Assembly: GCA_001874255.1 (NCBI GenBank)
Contig: MPDC01000018.1
Coordinates: 20,834 to 84,833, forward strand
DNA: 64,000 bases
Source: Alphaproteobacteria bacterium MedPE-SWcel
Lineage (GTDB): Bacteria; Pseudomonadota; Alphaproteobacteria; Rhodobacterales; Rhodobacteraceae
Reading direction: 5' to 3'
The notes under the pieces are model-generated. The model worked only from the letters and a program-made list of their open reading frames with translations, did not search any database and was not told the origin of the DNA. Made by a program: the position numbers and the translations under genes. Below, piece by piece: positions 21,222 through 30,737 of this stretch (positions are counted from its first letter, which is position 1; every line of letters begins with the position of its first letter).

Positions 21222-21458
21222 TTATCGCCGCCAGTGGAACGGCACGATGATGAGCGCACCGATCGAGGAGGCAATGGCATTCCACCCCGGCGCATTGAAC
21301 CCCACCCCAAACATCAGCCGCAGGAAGTAGAACAGGAACGCGCCACCGACACAAATGATGATCGACGGCAAAATCCCATTCTGCGTAAACCCGCTGCGCT
21401 CGGCGGCGTAGCCCACGATCCCGGCAATCACGACAGTGCCCATGAGTGCAAGAAACAT
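21222..21458 (-). CDS. small membrane protein, GlsB/YeaQ/YmgE-like
   Basis: 3-TM protein, 4 nt upstream of fmt end; similar size to preceding gene. Confidence 0.65.
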   Translation of the reverse strand: MFLALMGTVVIAGIVGYAAERSGFTQNGILPSIIICVGGAFLFYFLRLMFGVGFNAPGWNAIASSIGALIIVPFHWRR

Positions 21459-21461
21459 TGG

Positions 21462-22394
21462 CTATTCTCCTTCCGACAGGAGCCGCGTTCCGGCGGCCAG
21501 GGGAAAACCGCGCAGAAAGATCTCCCGGTCCTGTGCGCCCTTGCCCGCGCGCTGCAGCCGCAGCAGTTCGACGGCGCCATCGCCACAGGCCACGGCCAGA
21601 TTGTCCCCAAGCACCGTGCCCGGCGCTCCGCTGCCTGGCGCGGGGCGGGGGGCCAGACGGGAGGCCAGAACCTTGATCCGCTGCCCGTCAACCGAGAACC
21701 ACGCACCGGGAAAGGGTGACAGGCCACGGATCTTGCGGTCGACCTCTGCTGCGGGGGCCGACCAGTCGATCTCGGCCTCCGCCTTGTCGATCTTGGCGGC
21801 ATAGGTCACGCCCTCGCTGGGTTGTGGCACGGGCGTCAGTTCCACGAGGAAGGCCAGCGCCTCAACGATCAGCTCGGCACCGGTCTGTGACAGGCGGTCG
21901 TGCAAGAGCGCGGTCGTGTCTTCGGGGCCGATCTCCATTTCCCTGCGCATCAGCACCGGGCCGGTGTCCAGCCCGGCTTCCATCTGCATGATACAGATAC
22001 CGGTCTTTGTATCACCTGCCATGATCGCCCGGTGGATCGGCGCCGCGCCGCGCCACCGGGGCAACAGGCTGGCATGGATATTGAGACAGCCCCGGGCCGG
22101 GGCATCAAGGATTGCCTGCGGCAGGATCAGCCCATAGGCCACAACCACAGCGACATCTGCCGCGAGCCCGGCAAAGGCTGCTTGTTCGGAGGGGGCTTTC
22201 AGCGAGACCGGATGCCGGACCTCCAACCCCAGATCCAGGGCGCGGGCGTGCACCGGCGTGGGACGGTCTTTCTTGCCGCGGCCCGCCGGGCGTGGCGGCT
22301 GGCAATAGACGGCCGCTATGTCGTGACCGGCCCGGACCAGCGCGTCCAGAACAGGGACCGAAAATTCTGGTGTCCCCATGAAGATAACCCGCAT
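21462..22394 (-). CDS. fmt: methionyl-tRNA formyltransferase
   Basis: [35 protein letters not shown]. Confidence 0.98.
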   Translation of the reverse strand: MRVIFMGTPEFSVPVLDALVRAGHDIAAVYCQPPRPAGRGKKDRPTPVHARALDLGLEVRHPVSLKAPSEQAAFAGLAADVAVVVAYGLILPQAILDAPARGCLNIHASLLPRWRGAAPIHRAIMAGDTKTGICIMQMEAGLDTGPVLMRREMEIGPEDTTALLHDRLSQTGAELIVEALAFLVELTPVPQPSEGVTYAAKIDKAEAEIDWSAPAAEVDRKIRGLSPFPGAWFSVDGQRIKVLASRLAPRPAPGSGAPGTVLGDNLAVACGDGAVELLRLQRAGKGAQDREIFLRGFPLAAGTRLLSEGE

Positions 22395-22530
22395 TCCTCT
22401 GTCCTTCCCGATGTCCCTGGCAGATGACCGTTCCGCTTGCCGACAGGCTTAGCGCATGATGCAAGGCGGGGCCAGAGCGGGCGCGCTGATGCGCGGCAGA
22501 GCCGCCTGCCCCTGCCCGGTGCAGGCAGGC

Positions 22531-22564
22531 GCCTCCGGCGGAGGTATTTTCAGAAAAGATGAAA
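22531..22564 (+). repeat. dispersed intergenic repeat, copy 2 (see 6630)
   Basis: gcctccggcggaggtattttcagaaaagatgaa. Confidence 0.85.
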
Positions 22565-22589
22565 TCGCGGAGCCCTCTCAGCTGCTGAG

Positions 22590-23087
22590 TCAGCTGCGGA
22601 ATTTGCGCGCCTTTTTCACCAGCATGTCGCGTTTCACCTTTGAGAGATGATCAAAATACATCCGCCCGTTCAGGTGATCGATCTGGTGCTGCACCGAGGT
22701 TGCCTCGATGCCGATGAAGTCGCGCCGGTCCACGACACCGTCCTGGTTCAGGAAGCGGACGGTGACCGCGCGGGGGCGCTTGATCCTGGCGGACACACCC
22801 GGTAGATTGGGGCTGGCTTCGTCATGTTCCCGCAGTTCGACTGACGCATGCAGGATTTCCGGATTGGCGAGGCGTATCGCGCGCCCCCGCTCGGCGGAGC
22901 CATCGACGACGGCAAGCCGCAGCATCACGCCAATCTGGGTCGCGGCCAGTCCGACCCCGGGCATCGCGTCCATCGTGTCAATCATGTCGGTCCAGATGCG
23001 GTGGATTTCTTCGGTGATTTCCGTCACATCCTCCGCCTTTGTGCGCAGTCGTTTGTCCGGCCAGGGCAGGCAGGTGCGTATCGTCAT
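22590..23087 (-). CDS. peptide deformylase-like protein with degenerate active site (probable pseudoenzyme)
   Basis: GVGLAATQIGV conserved; EGCLS replaced by SPNLPG; HEXXH replaced by HQIDH. Confidence 0.9.
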   Translation of the reverse strand: MTIRTCLPWPDKRLRTKAEDVTEITEEIHRIWTDMIDTMDAMPGVGLAATQIGVMLRLAVVDGSAERGRAIRLANPEILHASVELREHDEASPNLPGVSARIKRPRAVTVRFLNQDGVVDRRDFIGIEATSVQHQIDHLNGRMYFDHLSKVKRDMLVKKARKFRS

Positions 23088-23593
23088 TGTGCGGGGCTCC
23101 TGGCTGCCAGATAGTCGGTCTCTGCCCCCATGCGGGCCTCGTCCGGGAGATGGTCAAACGTTATTCGCCCGTCAAGGTGGTCGTATTCATGCTGAATGCA
23201 ACGCGCGGCGAAACCGTCGAACTCCTGTTCCCGAGAGACGCCCTCCCGGTCCTGCCACCGGACCCGCAGCTGAGCCGGGCGCGAGATCTCTGTGGTGACG
23301 CCGGGGATCGAGAGGCAGCCTTCCGCGCCCGATGCGATCTCGTCACTGCGCCACAGGATCTCCGGGTTGATCATCACGACCGGCGTCCGCGGCCCATCCA
23401 CCCATGCGACATCCATCACGAAGAGGCGTTTCAGCACGCCGACCTGCGGCGCCGCCAGACCCCGCCCCGGCGCGGCGTACATGGTGTCCAGCATGTCCCC
23501 GATCAGCGCCGAGAGATCCTCATCCGCGCCGACCGCATCGCAGCAGGTCGCCAGTCTCGGGTCCGGCCAGGTCACGATCGGCCGGGTTGTCAT
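23084..23593 (-). CDS. def: peptide deformylase paralog
   Basis: GRGLAAPQVGV, EGCLSIPG, HEYDHLDG. Confidence 0.94.
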   Translation of the reverse strand: MTTRPIVTWPDPRLATCCDAVGADEDLSALIGDMLDTMYAAPGRGLAAPQVGVLKRLFVMDVAWVDGPRTPVVMINPEILWRSDEIASGAEGCLSIPGVTTEISRPAQLRVRWQDREGVSREQEFDGFAARCIQHEYDHLDGRITFDHLPDEARMGAETDYLAARSPAQ

Positions 23594-24117
23594 GACTGTC
23601 CGCCGCGCGCGAGTTCACGCTTTAGTTTCTGCATCTTGCGGGTGATCATCTGCCGCTTGAGGGGCTTCAGGTAGTCGATGAACAGCTTGCCGTCGAGATG
23701 GTCGATCTCGTGCTGGACACAGGTGGCCCAGAGCCCGTCGAAGGTCTCGGTCTGCAGAGCCCCGTTCCGGTCCATCCATTCCACATCCACCACCCTGGGG
23801 CGGGTCACTTCGGCGTATTGTTCCGGGATCGACAGGCAGCCTTCCTCATAGACGTTGGTCTCGTCAGAAGCCGCGAGCACAGTTGGGTTGAACATCACCA
23901 GCGGGCGGGACACTCCCTCGCCTTCCTTGACGCAATCCAACACGATCAGCCGGTCCAGCACCCCGATCTGAGGCGCGGCGAGACCGATACCGGGTGCGGC
24001 ATACATCGTCTCCAGCATGTCATCGGCCAGAACGCGCAGGTCGTCCGACAGGTCAGGCACAGCGGCGGCAGTCTTTTTCAGACGCGGGTCGGGATGGATC
24101 AGGATCGAGCGTTTCAT
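23590..24117 (-). CDS. def: peptide deformylase (canonical)
   Basis: GIGLAAPQIGV, EGCLSIPEQYAEV, HEIDHLDGKLFIDY. Confidence 0.98.
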   Translation of the reverse strand: MKRSILIHPDPRLKKTAAAVPDLSDDLRVLADDMLETMYAAPGIGLAAPQIGVLDRLIVLDCVKEGEGVSRPLVMFNPTVLAASDETNVYEEGCLSIPEQYAEVTRPRVVDVEWMDRNGALQTETFDGLWATCVQHEIDHLDGKLFIDYLKPLKRQMITRKMQKLKRELARGGQS

Positions 24118-24277
24118 GCCCCCGATTTAGGCCAATCGCCCCAAAGCCGCAACGCCTGTTGCATGCCCTGGCGGCCAACACCCTCGTGCCCTGTGTTTGT
24201 ACCATCACATTGGCAAGGCTTGCGCAGGGCGCACTTTTGGCTAGCTTCGTGGGAAACGCGACCAGAGAGAGCCCCTG

Positions 24278-25450
24278 ATGAATTTCGACACGATCACCGA
24301 CCGCCGCGGGACCCATTGCGCAAAATGGGATATGATGGAGCCGCTCTACGGCGTGTCGCCCGACGACGGCCTGGCCATGTGGGTGGCCGATACGGATTTT
24401 CAGGTGCCCGAGGTGGTCTCGGCGCGGCTGCGCGAGATGGCGGATCATGGCATCTATGGCTATGTCAACCGCGAGTCGGAGTACAAAGGCGCGATCCAGT
24501 GGTGGATGGAACACCGGCACGGCTGGCAGGTCGATGCGGATGCGATTTTCACCACCACCGGCCTAGTGAACGGGGTCGGTCTCTGTCTCGATACTTTCAC
24601 GCAGGCGGGCGACGGCATTGTCCTGTTCACCCCTGTCTATCACGCCTTTGCCAAGGTCATCCGCCTTGCCGGGCGCGAGGTGGTGGAATGCCCGATGGTG
24701 GTGGAGGATGGTCTCTATACCATGGACTTTGCCGCCTATGACGCGCAAATGACCGGCCGCGAGAAAATGGTGATCCTGTGCTCGCCCCATAATCCCGGCG
24801 GCCGGGTCTGGACGCAGGCGGAATTGCAGGGCGTCGCCGATTTCTGCAAACGCCATGACCTTTTGCTGATTTCCGACGAGATCCACCATGATCTGGTGTT
24901 TGGCGACGCGCGTCACATCCCGATGCCGCTGGCCGCGCCGGAGATCAGCGACCGGCTGATCATGCTGACCGCGCCGTCAAAGACCTTCAACTTTGCGGGG
25001 CTTCATACCGGGCAGGTCATCCTGCCGGATGAGGGGCTGCGCGAGCGGTTCCGCCGACGGATGCTGGCGATTTATCTGCAGGGAAATTCCGCGGGCGAGA
25101 CGGCGACGATTGCGGCCTATTCCCCCGAGGGTGTCGCCTATGTCGAGGCGCTGCTGCCCTATCTCGATGGCAACCGCAAGCTGTTCGACGCTGCCGTCAA
25201 CGCCATTCCGGGCCTGAAGTCGATGGAGCTTCAATCCACATATCTGGCGTGGGTGGATTTTTCCGGCACTGGCATGAGCCGCGAGGACTTCACCCGGCGG
25301 GTCGAACAGGGCGCGCGGATCGCCGCGAACCATGGCACCACATTCGGCAGCGGCGGAGAGAACTGTCTTCGGTTCAACCTCGGCACCCAGAGGGCGCGTG
25401 TCCAGGAGGCCTGTGACCGGCTGACGCAGGCTTTTTCGGACCTTCAGTAG
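24278..25450 (+). CDS. MalY/PatB family PLP-dependent aminotransferase / C-S lyase
   Basis: WVADTDFQVPEVV, CSPHNPGGRVW, SDEIHHDLVF, APSKTFNFAGLHT. Confidence 0.93.
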   Translation: MNFDTITDRRGTHCAKWDMMEPLYGVSPDDGLAMWVADTDFQVPEVVSARLREMADHGIYGYVNRESEYKGAIQWWMEHRHGWQVDADAIFTTTGLVNGVGLCLDTFTQAGDGIVLFTPVYHAFAKVIRLAGREVVECPMVVEDGLYTMDFAAYDAQMTGREKMVILCSPHNPGGRVWTQAELQGVADFCKRHDLLLISDEIHHDLVFGDARHIPMPLAAPEISDRLIMLTAPSKTFNFAGLHTGQVILPDEGLRERFRRRMLAIYLQGNSAGETATIAAYSPEGVAYVEALLPYLDGNRKLFDAAVNAIPGLKSMELQSTYLAWVDFSGTGMSREDFTRRVEQGARIAANHGTTFGSGGENCLRFNLGTQRARVQEACDRLTQAFSDLQ

Positions 25451-25647
25451 AGCCCTGCAGTAGAGCCGCGCCGTCGGTGGGACATGCGGTCTTCGCTTCG
25501 GGTCAAGTTCGCTTCGGGTCACGTTCTCGCTCCCGGTCAAGGGCGAAGTCTGCGGCCCGTCTTCATCACCCTTTGCTTCGGGTCAGACCCGATACCTGCG
25601 GCCCTGCATCCTCTTGCGGGGCCTGACCGATTGCGGGGTCCTGACCG

Positions 25648-26013
25648 TCAGCTGTCGCCCCAGGCATCATGGCTCAGCAATCCGATCGGCGCATCCGGCG
25701 CCCGGTAGAAATCCAGCGGCGCGGTTTCGGAGGCGGCCGTCGCACGTTTGAACTCGTATCGCATCTCGCCACTGTCTGCTTCTGACGCCACGATCAGACA
25801 TTGCGACAGGTGGCACGACCCTTCATAAAGATCCACCAGCCCGCGCAGCTGCGGCACGCGCTCGGCCTCGACGGCGAAGCCGCCATCCCATTTGCGCAAC
25901 ACCGGAAAGATCTCGTTCTGCACATGGACGCGCAGGCGATTCTTTTTCTTCTGCCCCTGCCGGCGGGCCATGTCCAACGCATCCTGTACGGACTGCGGAA
26001 TAAAAGTGGTCAT
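25648..26013 (-). CDS. conserved hypothetical protein
   Basis: 121-aa ORF MTTFIPQSVQDALDMARRQGQKKKNRLRVHV...; coherent coding composition. Confidence 0.7.
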   Translation of the reverse strand: MTTFIPQSVQDALDMARRQGQKKKNRLRVHVQNEIFPVLRKWDGGFAVEAERVPQLRGLVDLYEGSCHLSQCLIVASEADSGEMRYEFKRATAASETAPLDFYRAPDAPIGLLSHDAWGDS

Positions 26014-26179
26014 CGACGTCCCCCCGACGGCTCTTGAGTCGGGAACAAAGATGGCCCGAATTTCGCTAAAATCAAGTGAAGACAGCTGTGACATCCGGTC
26101 GCCAACCAAGGTGTTGTTCCGGCGCCGCGTCCGGGACCGCCGAAACGCGCGGCAGCCCCGGACCGTGGCGCTGCGGATC

Positions 26180-26231
26180 GGGACCGTCGAGTGGGACCGT
26201 CGATTGGGACTGTCGATTGGGACTGTGCGCC
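26180..26231. repeat. 13-bp tandem repeat gggaccgtcgatt (about 4 units)
   Basis: gggaccgtcgagt gggaccgtcgatt gggactgtcgatt gggactgtgcgcc. Confidence 0.92.
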
Positions 26232-26321
26232 GGTGCAGAGGCCCTGCGCATGGGCACGGGTAGCCGTCGCGCCCCTCGCCTCCTATCCTTTGTTCCATGA
26301 CATGGAGAGCGAGGGCGACGG

Positions 26322-27296
26322 ATGGGACTTCTGGTTGACGGCGAATGGCAAGATGTTTGGTATGATACGAAATCGCAGGGCGGCGCGTTCAAACGGTCCG
26401 CGGCGCAGTTTCGCAACTGGCTGAGCTCTGATGGCCAGGCCGGTCCCGACGGCCAGCCCGGTTTCAAGGCGCAAAGCGGGCGCTACCATCTCTATGTGTC
26501 CTATGCCTGCCCCTGGGCGCATCGCACGCTTATCTTCCGCAAGCTCAAGGGGTTGGAGGATCATATCAGCCTGTCGGTGGTGCATCCGGACATGCTCGAC
26601 AAGGGCTGGACGTTTGAGACAGATTCCCATGGCGCCACGGGCGATGACCTGTTCGGCTTTGACCTGATGCATCAGGTCTATACCAAAGCGGATCCGAACT
26701 ATTCCGGGCGGGTCACGGTGCCGGTTCTCTGGGACAAGGAACAGAACACCATTGTCAGCAATGAGAGCGCCGACATCATCCGGATGTTCAATTCCGCCTT
26801 TGACGAGATCACCGGCAATACGCTGGATTTCTGGCCCGAGGACCTGCGTGAGCCGATCGAAGCAATCAACGCCCGCGTCTATGATACGGTGAACAACGGT
26901 GTCTATAAATCGGGTTTTGCCACCACCCAGGAGGCCTATGACGCCGCGGTCATGCCGCTGTTTGACAGTCTCGACTGGCTCGAGGATCTGCTGAGCCAGC
27001 ATCGCTATCTGCTCGGCGACGCGCTGACGGAGGCCGATTGGCGGCTGTTCACCACCCTCTTGCGGTTCGATCCGGTCTATCATCTGCATTTCAAATGCAA
27101 CCGCCGGCGGCTGGTCGACTATCCCAACCTCTGGGCCTACACGCGCGAGCTGTACCAGATGCCCGGCGTCGCCGAGACCGTGGTGATGCCGCATATCGTG
27201 CGCCACTATCACTACAGCCACGACACCATCAATCCAAACCGCATCCTGCCGATCAATCCTGACCTCGACTGGACCGCACCGCATCATCGCGGCTGA
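26322..27296 (+). CDS. glutathione S-transferase, glutathionyl-hydroquinone reductase type
   Basis: YVSYACPWAHRTLIFRKLKGLE, SVVHPDML, VPVLWDKEQNTIVSNESADIIRMFN. Confidence 0.93.
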   Translation: MGLLVDGEWQDVWYDTKSQGGAFKRSAAQFRNWLSSDGQAGPDGQPGFKAQSGRYHLYVSYACPWAHRTLIFRKLKGLEDHISLSVVHPDMLDKGWTFETDSHGATGDDLFGFDLMHQVYTKADPNYSGRVTVPVLWDKEQNTIVSNESADIIRMFNSAFDEITGNTLDFWPEDLREPIEAINARVYDTVNNGVYKSGFATTQEAYDAAVMPLFDSLDWLEDLLSQHRYLLGDALTEADWRLFTTLLRFDPVYHLHFKCNRRRLVDYPNLWAYTRELYQMPGVAETVVMPHIVRHYHYSHDTINPNRILPINPDLDWTAPHHRG

Positions 27297-27415
27297 GACC
27301 CGCTCTCTTCTGCAGCAGATCGTCCGCCGGGGGGACTTGCTACCGCGCTTGATTTATCGGGCGGGCTGGGACATATCCTGCGCGTAACCGCATATGATAC
27401 AGGGGCCGTCCCGCC

Positions 27416-28438
27416 ATGGCAGAACGCCACATCACTGCCCCGCCTCCCCAGGTGCAGACGCCGGGGTCTGCGCGCTCCGCGACCGAGGCTGACGCGGCAG
27501 GCCGGGGACGGGATCACGGGGGCAACCTCGGCGCCGCGATGGCCCGGTTCGGCGGCACCCGCGCGGAGTGGATCGACCTCTCGACCGGGATCAACCCGGC
27601 GCCCTACCCCCTGCCACCGATGCGGGACGAAGACTGGACCGCCCTGCCCGACAGCGCGGCACAGGATGCGTTGATCGATGCGGCGCGGTCGTTCTGGAAC
27701 GTCCCGCCTGAGGCCGCCATTCTGGCCGCGCCGGGCGCCTCGGCGCTGATTGCCCGCCTGCCGTCCCTGCGTCCGGCCGGCAGGGTGCGGATCACAACCC
27801 CAACCTACAACGAACACGCCGCAGCCTTCGACCACCACGGCTGGCAGATCAGCGAGGAAGGCCCTGCCGAGGCCCAGGTGGTGGTCCATCCCAACAACCC
27901 GGACGGCCGTCTGTGGCTGGCGGATGAGCTGCGCACGCCGTTTTGCGTGATTGACGAAAGTTTCTGCGATATCTGCCCGGATCAGAGCCTGATCGCCCGC
28001 GCCGCGACGCCCGGCACCGTCATCCTCAAGAGCTTTGGCAAATTCTGGGGGCTGGCCGGCCTGCGGCTGGGCTTTGCCATTGGCGACCCGGAGCTGATCG
28101 CCGGGCTGAGCGCCGCCATTGGGCCCTGGCCCGTATCCGGCCCGGCGCTGCGCACCGGCACCCATGCGCTCAGGGATCAGGACTGGGCGGCGGCGACGCG
28201 TCTGCAACTGGCGGATGCGGCCTCTCGTCTCGACCAGTTGATGCAGGCGGCAGGCGCGCAGACCGTTGGCGGCACCGACCTGTTCCGGCTCTATGATGTG
28301 GAGGATGCGCAGATCTGGCAGATCCGTCTGGCCCGCGCTCACGTCTGGAGCCGCATCTTCCCCTATTCCACCCGCTACCTGCGCCTTGGACTGCCACCGG
28401 AGGCGCGCTGGACCCAACTGGAGACCGCCCTCGCATGA
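27416..28438 (+). CDS. cobC: threonine-phosphate decarboxylase / CobC-like aminotransferase
   Basis: [46 protein letters not shown]; adjacent to cobD/cbiB. Confidence 0.9.
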   Translation: MAERHITAPPPQVQTPGSARSATEADAAGRGRDHGGNLGAAMARFGGTRAEWIDLSTGINPAPYPLPPMRDEDWTALPDSAAQDALIDAARSFWNVPPEAAILAAPGASALIARLPSLRPAGRVRITTPTYNEHAAAFDHHGWQISEEGPAEAQVVVHPNNPDGRLWLADELRTPFCVIDESFCDICPDQSLIARAATPGTVILKSFGKFWGLAGLRLGFAIGDPELIAGLSAAIGPWPVSGPALRTGTHALRDQDWAAATRLQLADAASRLDQLMQAAGAQTVGGTDLFRLYDVEDAQIWQIRLARAHVWSRIFPYSTRYLRLGLPPEARWTQLETALA

Positions 28439-29346
28439 GCACTGCCCTGCTGTTGATCCCCTCGCTGATCCTCGATGCCACCTTCGGAGAGCCAAAATGG
28501 CTGTGGTCGCGGATGCCGCATCCTGCGGTTTTGATGGGGCAGCTGGTGCAGCTATTGGACGACCGGCTGAACGACGGCGAGGGGCGACGGGGCAAGGGGA
28601 TGATGGCCGTTGCGGTGCTGGTGCTCACCGGCCTGATCCTCGGATGGGTGCTGTCGTGGTTCGGCGGGCTGGCCTCGCTGCTGATCGCCGCCATTCTGAT
28701 CGCGCATCGCTCGCTGATCACCCATGTGCGGGACGTTGCCAAGGGCCTGCGCCGGAGCCTGCCCGACGGACGCGCCGCTGTGGCACAGATTGTCAGCCGG
28801 GACACCGACCGGATGACAGGTCCGCAGGTGGCCCGATCCGCCATCGAAAGCGGCGCCGAGAATTTTTCGGACGGGGTGATCGCCCCTGCCTTCTGGTTTC
28901 TGATTGGCGGCCTGCCGGGGCTGCTGGTCTACAAGCTGATCAACACCGCCGACAGCATGATCGGATATCGCACCGAAACCTACGAGGATTTCGGCTGGGC
29001 CGCGGCCCGGCTGGACGATCTGCTGAACCTGATCCCGGCCCGGCTGAGTGCCGCGATAATCGCCATTGTATCGGGCTGTGGCCGCGACTGGAGCGAGATC
29101 GCGACCGATGCCCGCAAGCACCGCTCTCCCAACGCGGGCTGGCCCGAAGCGGCCATGGCCCGGGCGCTCGGCGTGGCGCTGGCCGGGCCCCGCTCCTACG
29201 AGGGTGAAATGCGGCCGTTCGCCTGGGTCCATGAGGCGGGCAGCAAAAGCGCCGATGCCCACGCCATCGACCGTTGCACCGATATTCTGTGGAAATCCTG
29301 GGCCCTTGCCCTTCTGCTGACGGTTGCATTGGCCCTGCTGTTTTAG
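28435..29346 (+). CDS. cobD: adenosylcobinamide-phosphate synthase
   Basis: [63 protein letters not shown]. Confidence 0.95.
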   Translation: MSTALLLIPSLILDATFGEPKWLWSRMPHPAVLMGQLVQLLDDRLNDGEGRRGKGMMAVAVLVLTGLILGWVLSWFGGLASLLIAAILIAHRSLITHVRDVAKGLRRSLPDGRAAVAQIVSRDTDRMTGPQVARSAIESGAENFSDGVIAPAFWFLIGGLPGLLVYKLINTADSMIGYRTETYEDFGWAAARLDDLLNLIPARLSAAIIAIVSGCGRDWSEIATDARKHRSPNAGWPEAAMARALGVALAGPRSYEGEMRPFAWVHEAGSKSADAHAIDRCTDILWKSWALALLLTVALALLF

Positions 29347-29387
29347 ATAGTGTCTGCCGCGACTGCCCTGATCAAAGGACGACGGCC

Positions 29388-30635
29388 ATGCGTGCGCTGA
29401 CTAGCCCCAAAGCGGTTCTGCACCGCATCGCCCCGATCACGCCTCTGGCCAAGGTGCTGTCTCTGGCCAAATCGCTGTCTGTGGCCCTGCCTCTGACGCT
29501 GGTGCCGAGCCTGTCCGCCGCCCAATGCGGTGGCCAGTTCCCGGATTTCGTGCGTCACCTGAAGGACGAGGCCGTCACCGCGGGCTATGCCATCAGGACG
29601 GTGAACGGGTTTTTCGCAGGCGTTGCCCAGGACCCCAAGGTCCTGCGTGCCGATCGCGCACAGGGCGTTTTCCAGAAACCGTTCATTGAATTTTCGCGAC
29701 GGCTCATTTCGCAGGACCGCCTGACCCGTGGCCTGCGGAAATCAAAAGAGTTCGACAAGATCTTTGACCGGATCGAGACCACATACGGCATAGATCGCGG
29801 CGTGTTGTTGGCGTTTTGGGCCTTTGAGACCGACTACGGCGCGTTTCAGGGGGATTTCAACACGCGCAACGCATTGGTGACGCTCGCCCATGATTGTCGG
29901 CGGCCGGAGCTGTTCCGCCCGCAGATCTTTTACGCGCTGGAGCTCTACCGCAAGGGGGATTTCGATCCCGCCCGCACCACCGGCGCCTGGGCGGGTGAAG
30001 TCGGCATGGTGCAGATGCTGCCGGGCGATATTCTGGAGCATGGGGTAGATGCCGATGGCGACGGCCATGTGACGCTCAAGACCTCTGCCGCCGATGCGCT
30101 GATGTCCGGCGCGCGCATGCTTGCCGGGCTGGGGTGGCGGCCGAACGAACCCTGGCTGCAGGAGGTGACCGTGCCTGCGGGCATGGATGTGTCGCGCTCC
30201 GGCCCCGCCTACAAGACCCCAGTCGCGGAGTGGGCCGCCATGGGCGTGACACCACGGCAGGGTGAGTTTGCGATGAAGGATGCCAAGGTCTCGCTGTTGC
30301 TGCCGCAGGGGCACAAGGGGCCCGCATTTCTCGCCTACCCGAATTTCGACGTCTATTTTGAATGGAACCAGAGCTTCACCTATGTGCTGACCGCAGCCTA
30401 TTTTGCCACGCGCCTGGCCGGTGCTGCGGTCTATGATGCGGGCACTCCCGAAGACGGGCTATCGGGCGCGCAGATGAAGGACCTGCAGCGGCGTCTGCAG
30501 GCCCGCGGTCACGACGTCGGGGCCGTGGACGGCATTCTCGGGGCAAATACCAGAGCAGCGGTTCAGGCAGAACAGAAACGCCTTGGGATGCCTGCGGATG
30601 CCTGGCCGACCGAGGCGCTCCTGCGGGCGCTGTAG
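29388..30635 (+). CDS. lytic murein transglycosylase (MltB-like) with peptidoglycan-binding domain
   Basis: LLAFWAFETDYGAFQGDFNTRNAL; C-terminal LQRRLQARGHDVGAVDGILGANTRAAVQ. Confidence 0.93.
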   Translation: MRALTSPKAVLHRIAPITPLAKVLSLAKSLSVALPLTLVPSLSAAQCGGQFPDFVRHLKDEAVTAGYAIRTVNGFFAGVAQDPKVLRADRAQGVFQKPFIEFSRRLISQDRLTRGLRKSKEFDKIFDRIETTYGIDRGVLLAFWAFETDYGAFQGDFNTRNALVTLAHDCRRPELFRPQIFYALELYRKGDFDPARTTGAWAGEVGMVQMLPGDILEHGVDADGDGHVTLKTSAADALMSGARMLAGLGWRPNEPWLQEVTVPAGMDVSRSGPAYKTPVAEWAAMGVTPRQGEFAMKDAKVSLLLPQGHKGPAFLAYPNFDVYFEWNQSFTYVLTAAYFATRLAGAAVYDAGTPEDGLSGAQMKDLQRRLQARGHDVGAVDGILGANTRAAVQAEQKRLGMPADAWPTEALLRAL

Positions 30636-30646
30636 CCTCTCGGCGC

Positions 30647-30676
30647 CGGTTCACTCTGCGACGGTTCACTCTGCGA
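30647..30676. repeat. perfect 15-bp tandem duplication cggttcactctgcga
   Basis: Two adjacent identical copies. Confidence 0.95.
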
Positions 30677-30737
30677 TGGGTCTCTATTCCGGGCCAGAAT
30701 CGTCCGTCAGCCCACCGTCGGGCCACCGTCAGCCCCC

